A stretch of 64,000 nt of DNA from Pseudomonas anguilliseptica (lineage in GTDB: Bacteria > Pseudomonadota > Gammaproteobacteria > Pseudomonadales > Pseudomonadaceae): contig NZ_FNSC01000002.1 in the NCBI RefSeq assembly GCF_900105355.1, positions 142,093 to 206,092 on the forward strand, written 5' to 3'. Below, one piece after another: positions 16,394-25,386 of this stretch. The notes beneath the pieces were generated by a model. The model was not told the origin of the DNA, searched no databases, and worked only from the letters and a program-made list of their open reading frames with translations. Positions within the stretch are counted from its first letter, which is position 1. Each line of letters begins with the position of its first letter. A program made the position numbers and the translations under genes.

Positions 16394-18136
16394 CTAGGCG
16401 TTGCTGCGCAGAAACTGTCCGTAGCCGCGTGCATGTCCCAGGTCGCTGGCGAATTTGCCCTGTTGAAAGGCAATGCGCCCATTGATCAGCACGGCCTCCA
16501 CCGCAGCGCCGCGGTTGACCATGCGCTGCAGGCCGCCGAAGGCCTCCATCGGTGCTTCCTGGTAGCTGGCCAGGGATTCATCCAGCGCGCTTGGGTCGAT
16601 GATTACCAGATCGGCACGAGCGCCTTCGTAGAGCCTGCCGGTGTCAATGTCGAACCACTCGCCCAGCTCGCCGGTCAGGCGCCAGATCGCGGTTTCAATC
16701 GGCATTACCGGTTGGCCGCGTAACTCGGCGTCACGAACCAGTTTGAGCAGGCGCACTCCGAAGTTGTAGAAAGCCATATTGCGGATATGCGCGCCGGAGT
16801 CGGCAAAGCCGATCAGGGTGCTGGGCTCGCACACCAGTTTTTCCACCACCTCGGGGCGATGGTTGGCGATCAGCGTGCGCCAGCGCAGGCGCGGGCCGTG
16901 GGCCACCAGCAGGTCGAGGAACTGATCGGCAGGGTGTGCGTCGCGGGCTTTGGCCAGTTCGCCGACGCTTTTGCCGACTACGCTGGCGTCCGGGCAATCG
17001 ACAATCCAGGCGTCGTCGAAGTCGCGGTGCCAGACCCGTGGGCCGAATTTTTTCTCCACGTCCTGGCGAAAGCGCAGGCGGTAGGCCGGGTCTTGGAACA
17101 GTTGACTGCGCATGTCGTGGTTGGCCAGGTGCAGGGCGGCTTGGCCGGCGGGAAACTCCTCGAAAACCACAAACTCCATGCCGTCGGCATAGGTTTCGAA
17201 TGGCACCGGCAGGGTTTGCCAACGGAAGTCGGAATGGGTCAGGCGATTGATCCAGCGGGTCAGTGGGCCAAGTACCGGCGCCAGCCACGGGTCGGCTTTG
17301 ACATCCATGAGGGTGATCAGGGTGGTCTTCAGCGGCTTGCGCCACCAGCCGCCGATGCTGTCCCAGAGAAAGGCCAGCACATTGAGCTTGGTCACCTGGT
17401 TCGGCGCGCCCTGATGGATGCGTCCACGCCGGCGCAGGATCTTGTTCAGCCGTGCGTACTCGGCCCAGGGCGCATACACCGAGGGCAGGGATTTCGAGCG
17501 CTGGCGGTCGCCATCGAGTTTGTCCCAGGGGTTGGTCATGCTCGACAGGCCGAGCAGGCCGGCATCCAGCGCCTCTTCCAGTAGGCGTTCCATCTGCTGC
17601 AGTTCGTTTTCGCTGGGGCGCACCTGGGCATCGACCGCGCGCGCAAGGCCGAGTACAGCGACGCGCAGGTCGGAGTGGCCGAGGAAGGAGCAGACATTCG
17701 GCCCCAGCGGATGCTGATCGAGAAAGGCGGCGAACTCGCCGGCGCTGTTCCAGGTCTTGCGCGCCTGCAGCAGCGGCAACACATGCTCGCGCGGCACTGA
17801 TTCGACGCGGGTGAACAGATCCGAGCAGTCTTCCGGGCTGGACAGCACCATGCTGATCGAGCAGCTGCCGATCATCACTGTGGTCACACCATGGCGCACC
17901 GATTCCTTGAGTGCCGGGGCGGCCACCAGTTCGGCGTCGTAATGGGTGTGCATGTCGATAAAGCCGGGCGTTACCCAGCGGTTTTTCGCATCGATAACTT
18001 GGCCACAGCCGCTTTCATCCAGGGCGCTGGTGCTGATGCAGGCCAGCTTGCCATCGGCGATGCCCAGGTGACGCAGCACCCCAGGCGCGCCGCTGCCATC
18101 GAAAAACAGCGCGTTCTTGATCAGCGCATCGAACAT
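16394..18136 (-). CDS. N-acyl-D-amino-acid deacylase-like amidohydrolase
   Basis: 580 aa from ATG 18136, which has a GGAG box on its strand; a longer frame upstream lacks support. Metal-dependent amidohydrolase: the HxH motif is in GFIDMHTHYDAEL, with a later Asp in IGFADSGAHIRNM and the closing ADLVIIDP plus a C-terminal VEAVLINGRIAF strand typical of the fold. Closest by pattern to D-aminoacylase/N-acyl-D-amino acid deacylases and dihydroorotase-like enzymes; many Pseudomonas carry this gene without a known substrate. Cytosolic, monocistronic. Confidence 0.85.
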   Translation of the reverse strand: MFDALIKNALFFDGSGAPGVLRHLGIADGKLACISTSALDESGCGQVIDAKNRWVTPGFIDMHTHYDAELVAAPALKESVRHGVTTVMIGSCSISMVLSSPEDCSDLFTRVESVPREHVLPLLQARKTWNSAGEFAAFLDQHPLGPNVCSFLGHSDLRVAVLGLARAVDAQVRPSENELQQMERLLEEALDAGLLGLSSMTNPWDKLDGDRQRSKSLPSVYAPWAEYARLNKILRRRGRIHQGAPNQVTKLNVLAFLWDSIGGWWRKPLKTTLITLMDVKADPWLAPVLGPLTRWINRLTHSDFRWQTLPVPFETYADGMEFVVFEEFPAGQAALHLANHDMRSQLFQDPAYRLRFRQDVEKKFGPRVWHRDFDDAWIVDCPDASVVGKSVGELAKARDAHPADQFLDLLVAHGPRLRWRTLIANHRPEVVEKLVCEPSTLIGFADSGAHIRNMAFYNFGVRLLKLVRDAELRGQPVMPIETAIWRLTGELGEWFDIDTGRLYEGARADLVIIDPSALDESLASYQEAPMEAFGGLQRMVNRGAAVEAVLINGRIAFQQGKFASDLGHARGYGQFLRSNA

Positions 18137-18260
18137 CGGCAGGCTCCTGAGCGAATGCAATCGGCCAGTCGAGCTTAGTCTGCTGCGCGCGGCGGCTGTG
18201 AAGGCGTAAGTGAACAAGCTGGGGTCTATTCGGCCATGCGCGCGTAAACCCGCTAACCAC

Positions 18261-18623
18261 TCAGGCGTTAAGGCGACGACGCTCGGCGCTGATCTCCGGC
18301 ATATCGGTGCGCCGCACATAGACCCGCAGCGGTTCGCTGATAGCCAGGCGGTCATCGATGTTCTGTGCCAGCAGCAGTTGCAGACGCGTGCGGTCGAGGT
18401 TCATCAGCTCGCCGTCAAAGGCGCGCCAGACGAATTCGCAGGTAGGGGTGATGCTTTGTTCGAGTACGTCGAGGCCGAAGGAGTCTTCGGAAAAACGCAC
18501 GATATAGCGCCCGGTCTTGGCATTGAAACCAACAAAACCCTGCAGTTGGTCGGCAGCCGCGCAAATGCTGGCAGAGGTGATGCTCATGGAAGCCTCGTCG
18601 ATGGCAGTGGAAGTCATCGGCAT
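18261..18623 (-). CDS. Conserved hypothetical protein
   Basis: 120 aa, acidic N-terminus and basic C-terminus (VYVRRTDMPEISAERRRLNA). No signal peptide or membrane segment. A segment CEFVWRAFDGELMNLDRTRL is the most distinctive. Not recognised as a named family. Second Met (MTSTAIDEAS) at residue 3 is an alternative start. Orientation matches its neighbours, but it stands ~120 bp from the amidohydrolase gene, so co-transcription is possible but not shown. Confidence 0.6.
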   Translation of the reverse strand: MPMTSTAIDEASMSITSASICAAADQLQGFVGFNAKTGRYIVRFSEDSFGLDVLEQSITPTCEFVWRAFDGELMNLDRTRLQLLLAQNIDDRLAISEPLRVYVRRTDMPEISAERRRLNA

Positions 18624-18790
18624 AGGCTAAAGCGCTCTGGGCAGAGGATCTTGCGATGGATCAATAAGTGCGCGGGTGGGCTGTTTGGAACCACTAGCAT
18701 TGTGGCCGTGGTTCCGGGTGTTGCACGGCAATAGGTCACCTCAGGCAGCACGCAGGTGCTGTCTGGGGTAACGGGGAGGCGGGTATTGGT

Positions 18791-19405
18791 TTAACGGGTG
18801 CTGGAAAATGCGCTGATCTTGCCGAACGGCGAGCTGTGCATATCAACCTTGACCGCCATCAGCGGCGAGTTGTTGACCCAGACATCGTCGATCACGATGG
18901 TTTCACCGATATCGTCGTTATCGGCGGCCACCAGTAGGTAGTAGGTACCGTCTTCGGCGGCTTCACCATCCCAGCTCAGGCTGATCTGCCCGACCACGGC
19001 TTCGGCGTGCGAGGGCTTGTCGGCAATCACCGCGCCGTAGGCATCCAACAGCATGGCGCGCGGCTTCAGGGCATATTTGCTGACGCCCATGCACGGTTCG
19101 TTGCACAGCGAATGCACATTGAGGGTGTAGCGCTCGCCCTTTTTCAGCTGCAGGGAAAAGATCCGGTAGTTGGAGATCGAGCTGCCGAAGTCCAGCCGCG
19201 GTTCATCGGCGCTGATCGGCCATTGCGGCGCCAGCAGGCCAGGGTTGAGCGGCAGCGGAATGGCCTGGGTGTTGTGGATGGCTTCCAGGGCGCTCTTGGC
19301 CATCGGGCTTTTGCCCGCCATGACCTCTTGCTGGTAGGTCGTCTGCGGGTTGCTGGCGCAGGCGCCAAGCAGCAGGCAGACGGCCAGAATCAGAAACTTG
19401 TGCAC
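18791..19405 (-). CDS. Conserved outer-membrane or periplasmic lipoprotein
   Basis: About 204 aa from GTG 19405 (GGAG ~9 bp upstream). The start gives a lipoprotein signal MHKFLILAVCLLLGACAS with lipobox LGAC at residues 13-16. The rest is a beta-rich domain with a Cys pair (LCNEPCMG). The layout (GKSPMAKSALEAIHNTQAIP followed by a stranded domain) resembles the MalM-type family, but no maltose genes are present and I only suggest this. Function unknown. Confidence 0.65.
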   Translation of the reverse strand: MHKFLILAVCLLLGACASNPQTTYQQEVMAGKSPMAKSALEAIHNTQAIPLPLNPGLLAPQWPISADEPRLDFGSSISNYRIFSLQLKKGERYTLNVHSLCNEPCMGVSKYALKPRAMLLDAYGAVIADKPSHAEAVVGQISLSWDGEAAEDGTYYLLVAADNDDIGETIVIDDVWVNNSPLMAVKVDMHSSPFGKISAFSSTR

Positions 19406-19595
19406 GGTAAAAACTCCTGTGTGACAACGTCCTTGTGTACACGCCGAGCGCTGGTGGCGCGGCGGACGCATATTCTACTCGCTTTGTGCGATGCGCGGAG
19501 TGGCCAATCTGCCAGTACGACGAACTGCGCACACTGAACGGCGCCGTTCGTAGGCCCGCCACGCGTCCTACGCGGCGGACCTGGTCAGCCTCTGT

Positions 19596-20297
19596 TTAAC
19601 CGGAAAGCCCGACGTAGACGTTCTGCACGTCATCGTGTGCGTCGAGCGCTTCGAGGAAGGCTTCGACCTCTTCCAGTTGTTCGGCGCTCAGGCTGCTCAC
19701 CGGGTTTTTCGGGATATAGCCAATCTTCGCCGAGTTGACGCTGAAACCATGTTCCGGCAGCGCGCGGCACACGGCGTCGAGGTCGGTTGGTTCGGTGATA
19801 AACAGGGTGTTGCCTTCATCAGCCGGCTCGAAATCCTGAGCGCCGGCTTCGATGGCGGCCATTTCCGGGTCGGCATCGCTCTCAGTGCTGGCTTCGATCA
19901 TGCCCACATGGTTGAAGTCCCAGGTCACCGAGCCGGAAGCGCCCATCTGGCCCTTGCGGAACAGCACACGGACTTCTGCCACAGTGCGGTTGATGTTGTC
20001 GGTCAGGCACTCGATGATCACGGGCACCTGATGCGGGGCGAAACCCTCATAGGTGGCGGAGTGGAAGGTTACGGTGTCGCCCAACAGGCCTGCGCCTTTC
20101 TTGATTGCCCGCTCGAGGGTTTCCTTGGGCATCGAGGCTTTTTTCGCCTGATGGATGGCCAGGCGCAGTTTGGGGTTCAGGTCCGGATCGGCGCCGTTGC
20201 GGGCGGCGATCATGATTTCCTTGACCAGGCGGCCGAAGATCTTGCCTCTGGCGTTGGCCGCGGCTTCTTTAGGTTTGGCTTTCCACTGAGCGCCCAT
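19596..20297 (-). CDS. YebC/PmpR-family protein
   Basis: 233 aa, standard for the TACO1/YebC family. Signatures include [40 protein letters not shown] and [16 protein letters not shown]. Members are described either as DNA-binding regulators (PmpR of P. aeruginosa) or, more recently, as translation factors that relieve polyproline stalling. This one has the [12 protein letters not shown] start of the YeeN-type subgroup instead of the HSKWANIKHRK start of YebC proper, so it is a paralogue-type member. Monocistronic. Confidence 0.88.
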   Translation of the reverse strand: MGAQWKAKPKEAAANARGKIFGRLVKEIMIAARNGADPDLNPKLRLAIHQAKKASMPKETLERAIKKGAGLLGDTVTFHSATYEGFAPHQVPVIIECLTDNINRTVAEVRVLFRKGQMGASGSVTWDFNHVGMIEASTESDADPEMAAIEAGAQDFEPADEGNTLFITEPTDLDAVCRALPEHGFSVNSAKIGYIPKNPVSSLSAEQLEEVEAFLEALDAHDDVQNVYVGLSG

Positions 20298-20569
20298 GGG
20301 TTATCTCGTCGTTGCGGGTTGATGGGTGGATCTCGGGTCTGCTACGCGTCGGCGATACGGCGTTTAAAATGGCCTCGCTCGAGCTGCGCAAGATCCGAAA
20401 CGAATTCTAAGGGCTGCGATTCTAGCCCTTCGAGGCGCTGGCGGCACCTGTGGCGCTGCAATCTGCCGATCAGTATTGTGCTGTACGGCTTATTTGCCGG
20501 GTCTCTGTATGGGCACTATGGCGCTGCTGGCCGCTTTAATAAGCGCTGATTGATTAGTCTGGAGCGCCC

Positions 20570-21386
20570 ATGCAACCCAAGGATTTACTGCTGGCCCTGG
20601 TGGTGGTCATCGTCTGGGGCATGAATTTTGTGGTGATCAAGATCGGCCTGCACGAGATGCCGCCGATGCTGCTGGGTGCGTTACGTTTTCTGCTGGCGGC
20701 CTTTCCTGCCGTGCTGTTTATCAAGCGTCCGCAGATTCCGCTGCGCTGGCTGCTGGCCTATGGCGTGACCATCTCGCTGGGGCAGTTCGCCTTTCTCTTC
20801 TCGGCCATGTCCGTTGGCATGCCGGCCGGTCTGGCATCGCTGGTGCTGCAGTCACAGGCGATGTTTACCCTGCTATTTGCCGTGCTGTTGCTGGGGGAGC
20901 GCTTTCGCCTGGCCAACCTGTTTGGGTTGCTGGTGGCGGCCGGCGGTTTGCTGCTGATTGGCTCGCAGGGCAATGGCCTGATGACCTTGGCCGGTTTTCT
21001 GCTGACGCTCTGCGCTGCCGCCGCTGCCGCCGCTGCCGCCGCTGCCGTTTTTGGCGCTGTCCTGGCTGATGGAAGGCCCCGAGGTGATCGAGTCAGCGCT
21101 GCGCGGATTCAGCCTGGATACCTTGCTGGTGCTGATTTACCTGGCGTTCGGCGCGACCATTCTCGGCTATGGCCTGTGGAGCCGCTTGCTGTCGCGTTAT
21201 CCGGCCAGCCAGGTGGCGCCGTTTTCGTTGCTGGTGCCGGTGGTCGGGCTGACGTCTTCGGCATTGCTGCTCGATGAACGCCTGAGCAGCTTGCAGCTAG
21301 TCGGTGCGCTGCTGGTGATGCTTGGCTTGCTGCTGAATTTTTGCGGTGGCTGGTTACAGGAGCGTTTGCGCGCGCGTTGGGCCTAG
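20570..21386 (+). pseudogene. EamA/DMT-family transporter, internally deleted and frameshifted
   Basis: The N-terminal frame (20570-21040) encodes five predicted membrane helices of the first EamA domain (MQPKDLLLALVVVIVWGMNF to TLAGFLLTLCAA). Then comes a GC-rich 9-bp repeat, and the family sequence resumes in another frame at PLPFLALSWLMEGPEV (~21041) to the stop at 21386. About 25-30 residues expected between these points (the first helix of the second EamA domain in relatives) are missing. Members export metabolites such as cysteine pathway intermediates. As written the product is dead; deletion across the repeat, or collapse of it in assembly, are both possible. Confidence 0.8.
21014..21047. 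repeat. 9-bp tandem repeat (GCTGCCGCC x3.8) inside the transporter gene
   Basis: Three full units and a partial unit of GCTGCCGCC. In one frame this encodes poly-Ala, in another Leu-Pro-Pro repeats that run into the genuine PLPFLALSW of the transporter. A 9-bp unit keeps frame when it slips, so the repeat alone does not explain the frameshift. Confidence 0.85.
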
Positions 21387-21393
21387 GCCTTAT

Positions 21394-21560
21394 AAAACCT
21401 GTTTACGAGCTTGCGAGCTAGAGTCCTGCAAGGCGCTACGCCAGTAACAGCCTCCGGCTGGTCAAAACGGCGAGGAAGCGGAGTGTACTGTTGTACATGA
21501 GCATTCTGAGTCTGTTTTTAACGTGGCAGGGCCGACGCGCAGCAGATCGTAATCCGGTTT
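21394..21560 (+). repeat. MITE-like intergenic repeat, copy 1
   Basis: About 167 bp bounded by imperfect inverted ends (AACCTGTTTACGAGCT at the left, AGATCGTAATCCGGTT at the right). It contains an inner palindrome (TGTACTGTTGTACA) and blocks GGTCAAAAC and GCAGGGCCGACGCGCAGCAG that are shared with the inverted copy at 26731-26919. No coding capacity. Its layout fits a non-autonomous miniature element. Confidence 0.7.
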
Positions 21561-21812
21561 TTAGCGTTTGCCCATGGCACGGCGAGTGCCACTTGGCGCT
21601 GGGCCAATCTTCTTTTCGTGGCTCGACTTGTTGCCTTTCTGGTGCCAGGGCTGGTCGTCCTGTTTGCCGGAGGCGGCTTTGGCTGCGCCGAATAGCGAAG
21701 CGAAACCAGCGGCTTTAGGCCGACTGACAGGCGTAGCCTGGTCAGTGAGTGGCGCGGCGCTGTCGGCAGACTGAACGGCGAGGGTGGGTTCAGCTGCTGG
21801 AGTCTGGGTCAT
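21561..21812 (-). CDS. Small conserved hypothetical protein, basic and low-complexity
   Basis: 83 aa. Ala/Ser/Pro-rich N-terminal half, Lys-rich C-terminal half ending APSGTRRAMGKR. No membrane segment. Probably disordered; may bind nucleic acid, but that is only an inference from charge. Its stop codon falls at the end of the MITE-like repeat. I do not recognise a named family. Confidence 0.55.
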   Translation of the reverse strand: MTQTPAAEPTLAVQSADSAAPLTDQATPVSRPKAAGFASLFGAAKAASGKQDDQPWHQKGNKSSHEKKIGPAPSGTRRAMGKR

Positions 21813-21965
21813 GACGAGGTCCGCGGGTGCGAGAAGAAAAGGCCGGCGAGTATACCTGGCTATTGCCCGAGGTTCTGGACTATGGGGCTGTGGCGTGGTG
21901 CCTGATGGACGCTGCGTGAAAAAAACAGGATTCGCCGGGCCGGGCGGCCCAGCGAACAGGCAGGA

Positions 21966-22247
21966 TCAGTCCTGGCGGCTGGTTACTTCCAGCAGGTGGT
22001 AGCCGAACTGGGTCTTCACCGGGCCTTGCACCACGTTGATCGGTGCGCTGAATACCACGGTGTCGAATTCCTTGACCATCTGGCCTGGGCCGAACGAGCC
22101 AAGGTCACCGCCGCTGCGGCTGGATGGGCAACTGGAGTTGTCTTTGGCGACTTGGGCGAAGTCGGCACCGCCTTCGATTGCGGCTTTCAGTTCGTTACAC
22201 TTGTCTTCGCTGGCAACCAGGATGTGACGGGCAGTGGCGCGGGCCAT
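21966..22247 (-). CDS. ppiC: Parvulin-type peptidyl-prolyl cis-trans isomerase
   Basis: 93 aa, the length of stand-alone PpiC. Parvulin landmarks: ARHILVASEDKCNELKAAI, FAQVAKDNSSCPSSRSGGDL, GSFGPGQMVKEFDTVVF and TQFGYHLLEV, with the active-site His residues at both ends. Cytosolic folding helper that turns X-Pro bonds. Monocistronic. RBS AAGGAG lies ahead of ATG 22247. Confidence 0.93.
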   Translation of the reverse strand: MARATARHILVASEDKCNELKAAIEGGADFAQVAKDNSSCPSSRSGGDLGSFGPGQMVKEFDTVVFSAPINVVQGPVKTQFGYHLLEVTSRQD

Positions 22248-22398
22248 GAGAATTACTCCTTATAAAGAAGCGGCAAAGCCTACCGCAATCGTTGGGCTAT
22301 TCAAACGCCGTGCGTGTGACGTTTATCGGTTGAGTCATAAAAATCTGCCTGGAGCGCTGATTCACGCCGCGTTGCGTTGAGACCTGAATGGCATGCAT

Positions 22399-22428
22399 AA
22401 AAAAGGCTTACCCATGGGTAAGCCTTTT
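22399..22428 (-). terminator. Rho-independent terminator of sstT
   Basis: AAAAAGGCTTACCC / GGGTAAGCCTTTT forms a stem with A and T tracts on both sides, 18 bp past the sstT stop. It follows sstT on the minus strand (TTTTTT tail). Confidence 0.85.
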
Positions 22429-22445
22429 GTTGGTTCGGCAAGCGT

Positions 22446-23666
22446 TTAGCTGTGTTTTTGCTCAGCCTGGCAAGCGGCGGCGGTGAACAGCACGTCGGTG
22501 GAGGAATTCAGCGCGGTTTCCGCAGAGTCCTGCACGATGCCGATGATAAAGCCGACGGCGACCACCTGCATGGCCACCTCATTGGGGATGCCGAACAGGC
22601 TGCACGCCAGCGGGATCAGCAGCAGCGAGCCACCGGCCACGCCCGACGCGCCGCAGGCGCTGATCGAGGCAAGCAGGCTGAGCAGCAAGGCGGTTGGCAG
22701 GTCGACGGCGATGCCCAGGGTGTGCACGGCGGCCATGGTCAGTACGGTGATGGTGATCGCCGCGCCGGCCATATTGATGGTCGCGCCCAGTGGGATCGAT
22801 ACCGAGTAGGTTTCCTCGTGCAGGCCCAGACGCTGGCAGAGCTGCAGGTTGACCGGGATATTGGCCGCCGAACTACGGGTAAAGAACGCCGTCAGGCCGC
22901 TTTCGCGCAGGCAAGTCAGCACCAGCGGGTAGGGATTGCGACGGGTCTTGAAATAGACAATCGCCGGGTTGGTCACCAGGGCGACAAACAGCATGCAGCC
23001 CACCAGTACCAGCAGCAGGTGTGAGTAATCGAGCAGGGCCGACATGCCTGACTCGGCCAAGGTGGCGGCAACCAGGCCGAAAACCCCCAGTGGCGCCAGG
23101 CGAATCACCAGCTTGACGATGCTGGTAACTGCGCCGGAAAGGTCTGCGAGCATCTGCTTGCTGCTCGGGCTGGCGTGACGGAAGGCAAAGCCCAGGGCAA
23201 TGGCCCAGGCCAGGATGCCGATAAAGTTGCCTTTGAGCAGGGCGTTGACCGGGTTATCCACCACATTCAGCAGCAGGGTTTTCAGCACTTCGCTGATGCC
23301 GCCGGGTGGCGACAATTCGGCGCTGTTGCTCACCAGAGTCAGGCTGGACGGGAACGCAAAGCTGGCGGCTACTGCAATCAGCGCGGCGCTGAAGGTGCCG
23401 ATCAGGTACAACAGCAGAATCGGTTTGATATGGGTCTGCTGGCCTTGCTGATGGTTGGCAACGGACGCCGCCACCAGTACGAATACCAGCACCGGAGCCA
23501 CGGCCTTCAGCGCCGAGACAAACACCGTACCGAGGAAGCTGACGCTTGCCGCGGCTTCAGGCAGGAACAGCGCCAGGGCGATACCAGCCACTAGGCCGAT
23601 GGCGATTTGCAGCACCAGGCTGGTGCTGTTGAGCAGTTGGACAAGCGGGTGTTGGGCAGTGGTCAT
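22446..23666 (-). CDS. sstT: Serine/threonine:sodium symporter SstT
   Basis: 406 aa from ATG 23666; the longer upstream frame is not conserved in character. Dicarboxylate/amino acid:cation symporter fold with 8-9 membrane helices. Family marks: [40 protein letters not shown] and [20 protein letters not shown]. Takes up L-serine and L-threonine with Na+. Stand-alone gene with its own terminator. Confidence 0.9.
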   Translation of the reverse strand: MTTAQHPLVQLLNSTSLVLQIAIGLVAGIALALFLPEAAASVSFLGTVFVSALKAVAPVLVFVLVAASVANHQQGQQTHIKPILLLYLIGTFSAALIAVAASFAFPSSLTLVSNSAELSPPGGISEVLKTLLLNVVDNPVNALLKGNFIGILAWAIALGFAFRHASPSSKQMLADLSGAVTSIVKLVIRLAPLGVFGLVAATLAESGMSALLDYSHLLLVLVGCMLFVALVTNPAIVYFKTRRNPYPLVLTCLRESGLTAFFTRSSAANIPVNLQLCQRLGLHEETYSVSIPLGATINMAGAAITITVLTMAAVHTLGIAVDLPTALLLSLLASISACGASGVAGGSLLLIPLACSLFGIPNEVAMQVVAVGFIIGIVQDSAETALNSSTDVLFTAAACQAEQKHS

Positions 23667-23938
23667 GACATGCATCTCTACTTGGCGGGCAGGCCTGCGA
23701 TCTCTTCCTATTGCCTGTCGGGCTCGAGGCGCCGGGGCTGGATGCATGGCTGCAGTGCGCGTTATGAGGCTTTTCGCGGGGGATGGAACAAGGCCACGCT
23801 GAAAAATAGCGCGCGACTCTATCACAGTGATCCGCTTTTACGCGCCGCCGAAGTGTTAGCCCGCCCAGCGGTGGTTATACCTATCAACCGGTCGTCAGGC
23901 GGGCTAGGCTAGGGCCTTTGCGAGGCCGTGAGGTTGTT

Positions 23939-24598
23939 ATGTCCAACGAAGATGCGAGCGCTATGGCGGTTGAAACCCTGACGATCGTCGAAGCGCGGGT
24001 GCTGGGTTGCCTGATTGAAAAGCAGCTGACCACTCCCGAAGCCTACCCCCTAACGCTGAACGCCCTGGTATTGGCCTGCAATCAGAAAACCAGCCGTGAG
24101 CCGGTGCTCAACCTTACCGCCGGCCAAGTCGGGCAGGCTCTGCGTAGCCTGGAAGGGCGCGAAATGGCGCGTCTGGTGATGGGCAGCCGAGCGGATCGCT
24201 GGGAGCACCGTGCCGACAAAGCGCTGGAGCTGGTCGCGGCGCAAGTGGTGTTGCTCGGTCTATTGCTGCTGCGTGGTCCGCAGACCCTCAACGAACTGCT
24301 GACACGCAGCAGTCGCATGCATGATTTCGATGATGCCGAGCAGGTTCAGCATCACCTTGAGCGCCTGATCAGTCGCGAACTGGCCTGCCTGCTACCTCGT
24401 CAGTCGGGGCAGCGTGAAGACCGTTATATGCACGCTCTGGGTGATCCGGCGGATTTGCAGGCGGCATTGTCGGCCAGGGCCAGTGAGCCGCAGCGCGCTG
24501 CGGCGGGCGGTCAGCAGGATGAGCGCCTGGAAGCTCTGGAGGCGCGTATTGCGGCGCTGGAAGAACGTTTGGCGCAGTTGGAGTCGGCTGCGCAGTAA
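23939..24598 (+). CDS. YceH family protein (DUF480)
   Basis: 219 aa from ATG 23939. Conserved N-terminal block [20 protein letters not shown] and [20 protein letters not shown], containing two winged-helix-like repeats; a coiled-coil tail ([21 protein letters not shown] region) ends the protein. Function unknown in any species I know. Monocistronic, followed by a terminator at 24603-24628. Confidence 0.88.
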   Translation: MSNEDASAMAVETLTIVEARVLGCLIEKQLTTPEAYPLTLNALVLACNQKTSREPVLNLTAGQVGQALRSLEGREMARLVMGSRADRWEHRADKALELVAAQVVLLGLLLLRGPQTLNELLTRSSRMHDFDDAEQVQHHLERLISRELACLLPRQSGQREDRYMHALGDPADLQAALSARASEPQRAAAGGQQDERLEALEARIAALEERLAQLESAAQ

Positions 24599-24602
24599 AC
24601 AA

Positions 24603-24628
24603 AAAAGGTGCTCGATTGAGCACCTTTT
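24603..24628 (+). terminator. Rho-independent terminator, bidirectional
   Basis: AAAAGGTGCTC / GAGCACCTTTT with a 4-base loop, between the YceH gene and the convergent repeat-protein gene. It can serve both. Confidence 0.85.
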
Positions 24629-24649
24629 GGTGTTGCCTATTAACTGTGA

Positions 24650-25042
24650 TCAGCTAAAGCGCAGGCCGGGTGTACGTTCGGCACCACCTTCTGCAACGCG
24701 GTTTGCGCCAGTATGGTCAGCACCGTCTTCGGCAACACGCAGATGCTCTTGCAAGCGGTCGGCGCCACCTTCGGCGACACGGCTAGCGCCAGTACGATCG
24801 GCACCGTCTTCGGCGACACGCAGACGCTCTTGCAGGCGATCAGCGCCACCTTCGGCGACACGGTTTGCACCAGTGCGCTCAGCGCCGCCTTCAGTTTGCA
24901 GGTTGCTGCCAAAACCCATCAGGGTTTTTACGCTGCTGTCCTGCATTTCACCCAGCAGTGGCTGCGGGTTGTTCTGTGGCAGGGCAAAGGCGCTGATGGA
25001 CAGGCTGCTCAGGATTACGGCGGTGAGAATTTGCTTTTTCAT
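24650..25042 (-). CDS. Secreted repeat protein (27-aa repeats)
   Basis: 130 aa from ATG 25042 (RBS GAGG nearby). Signal peptide MKKQILTAVILSSLSISAFA. The C-terminal half consists of alternating ~13-residue units: VAEGGADRLQERLR, VAEDGADRTGASR, VAEGGADRLQEHLR, VAEDGADHTGANR, VAEGGAERTPGLR, which is a 27-residue (81-bp) repeat present twice plus part units. Similar Pseudomonas proteins with VAEDGADRTG repeats are sometimes labelled phage infection protein, but I know of no evidence for that role in this protein. Repeat number may vary by slippage. Confidence 0.75.
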   Translation of the reverse strand: MKKQILTAVILSSLSISAFALPQNNPQPLLGEMQDSSVKTLMGFGSNLQTEGGAERTGANRVAEGGADRLQERLRVAEDGADRTGASRVAEGGADRLQEHLRVAEDGADHTGANRVAEGGAERTPGLRFS

Positions 25043-25386
25043 GTTCAGGCTCCTCGTAAGGGCGGGTGTAAGTGAGTGCGGAGCCAATGATACGGATGAA
25101 AATTTGATGAAGAAGTGCAGGCTGGGTATGGTAATCATCGATGGCGTCGATAGTTGGTTTAATGCCTTATTTATCAATAATTTATGTTCAATTATTGAAG
25201 TCTAAAAGATAATTTATGGAGCGATTGTGCATGATCATTAATATCTAATTAATCGATGTATCGTGTTTTCTAGTCTGCGCTTCAGGTGGCAGGCATGGCT
25301 TTGCTTGAAATATCGAACGGCTGGTGCGTATTTTGTACGCTTCGCCGTTCGACTACGGCCTCTTGCATCAATAAGGACAACAGCAA
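25043..25386. other. AT-rich intergenic region
   Basis: 344 bp between the divergent repeat-protein gene and the glutamine synthetase-like gene. Its central part (about 25140-25265) is clearly AT-richer than the surroundings. No ORF, tRNA or hairpin of note is seen; it presumably holds both promoters. TTTGCTTGAAATATCGAACG near 25300-25320 carries no clear consensus. Confidence 0.4.

Noticed and set aside
24650..24920. Repeats in this region as a CRISPR array
   Set aside because: Repeats are in-frame protein-coding (13-14 residue units), contiguous and without spacers; no cas genes nearby.
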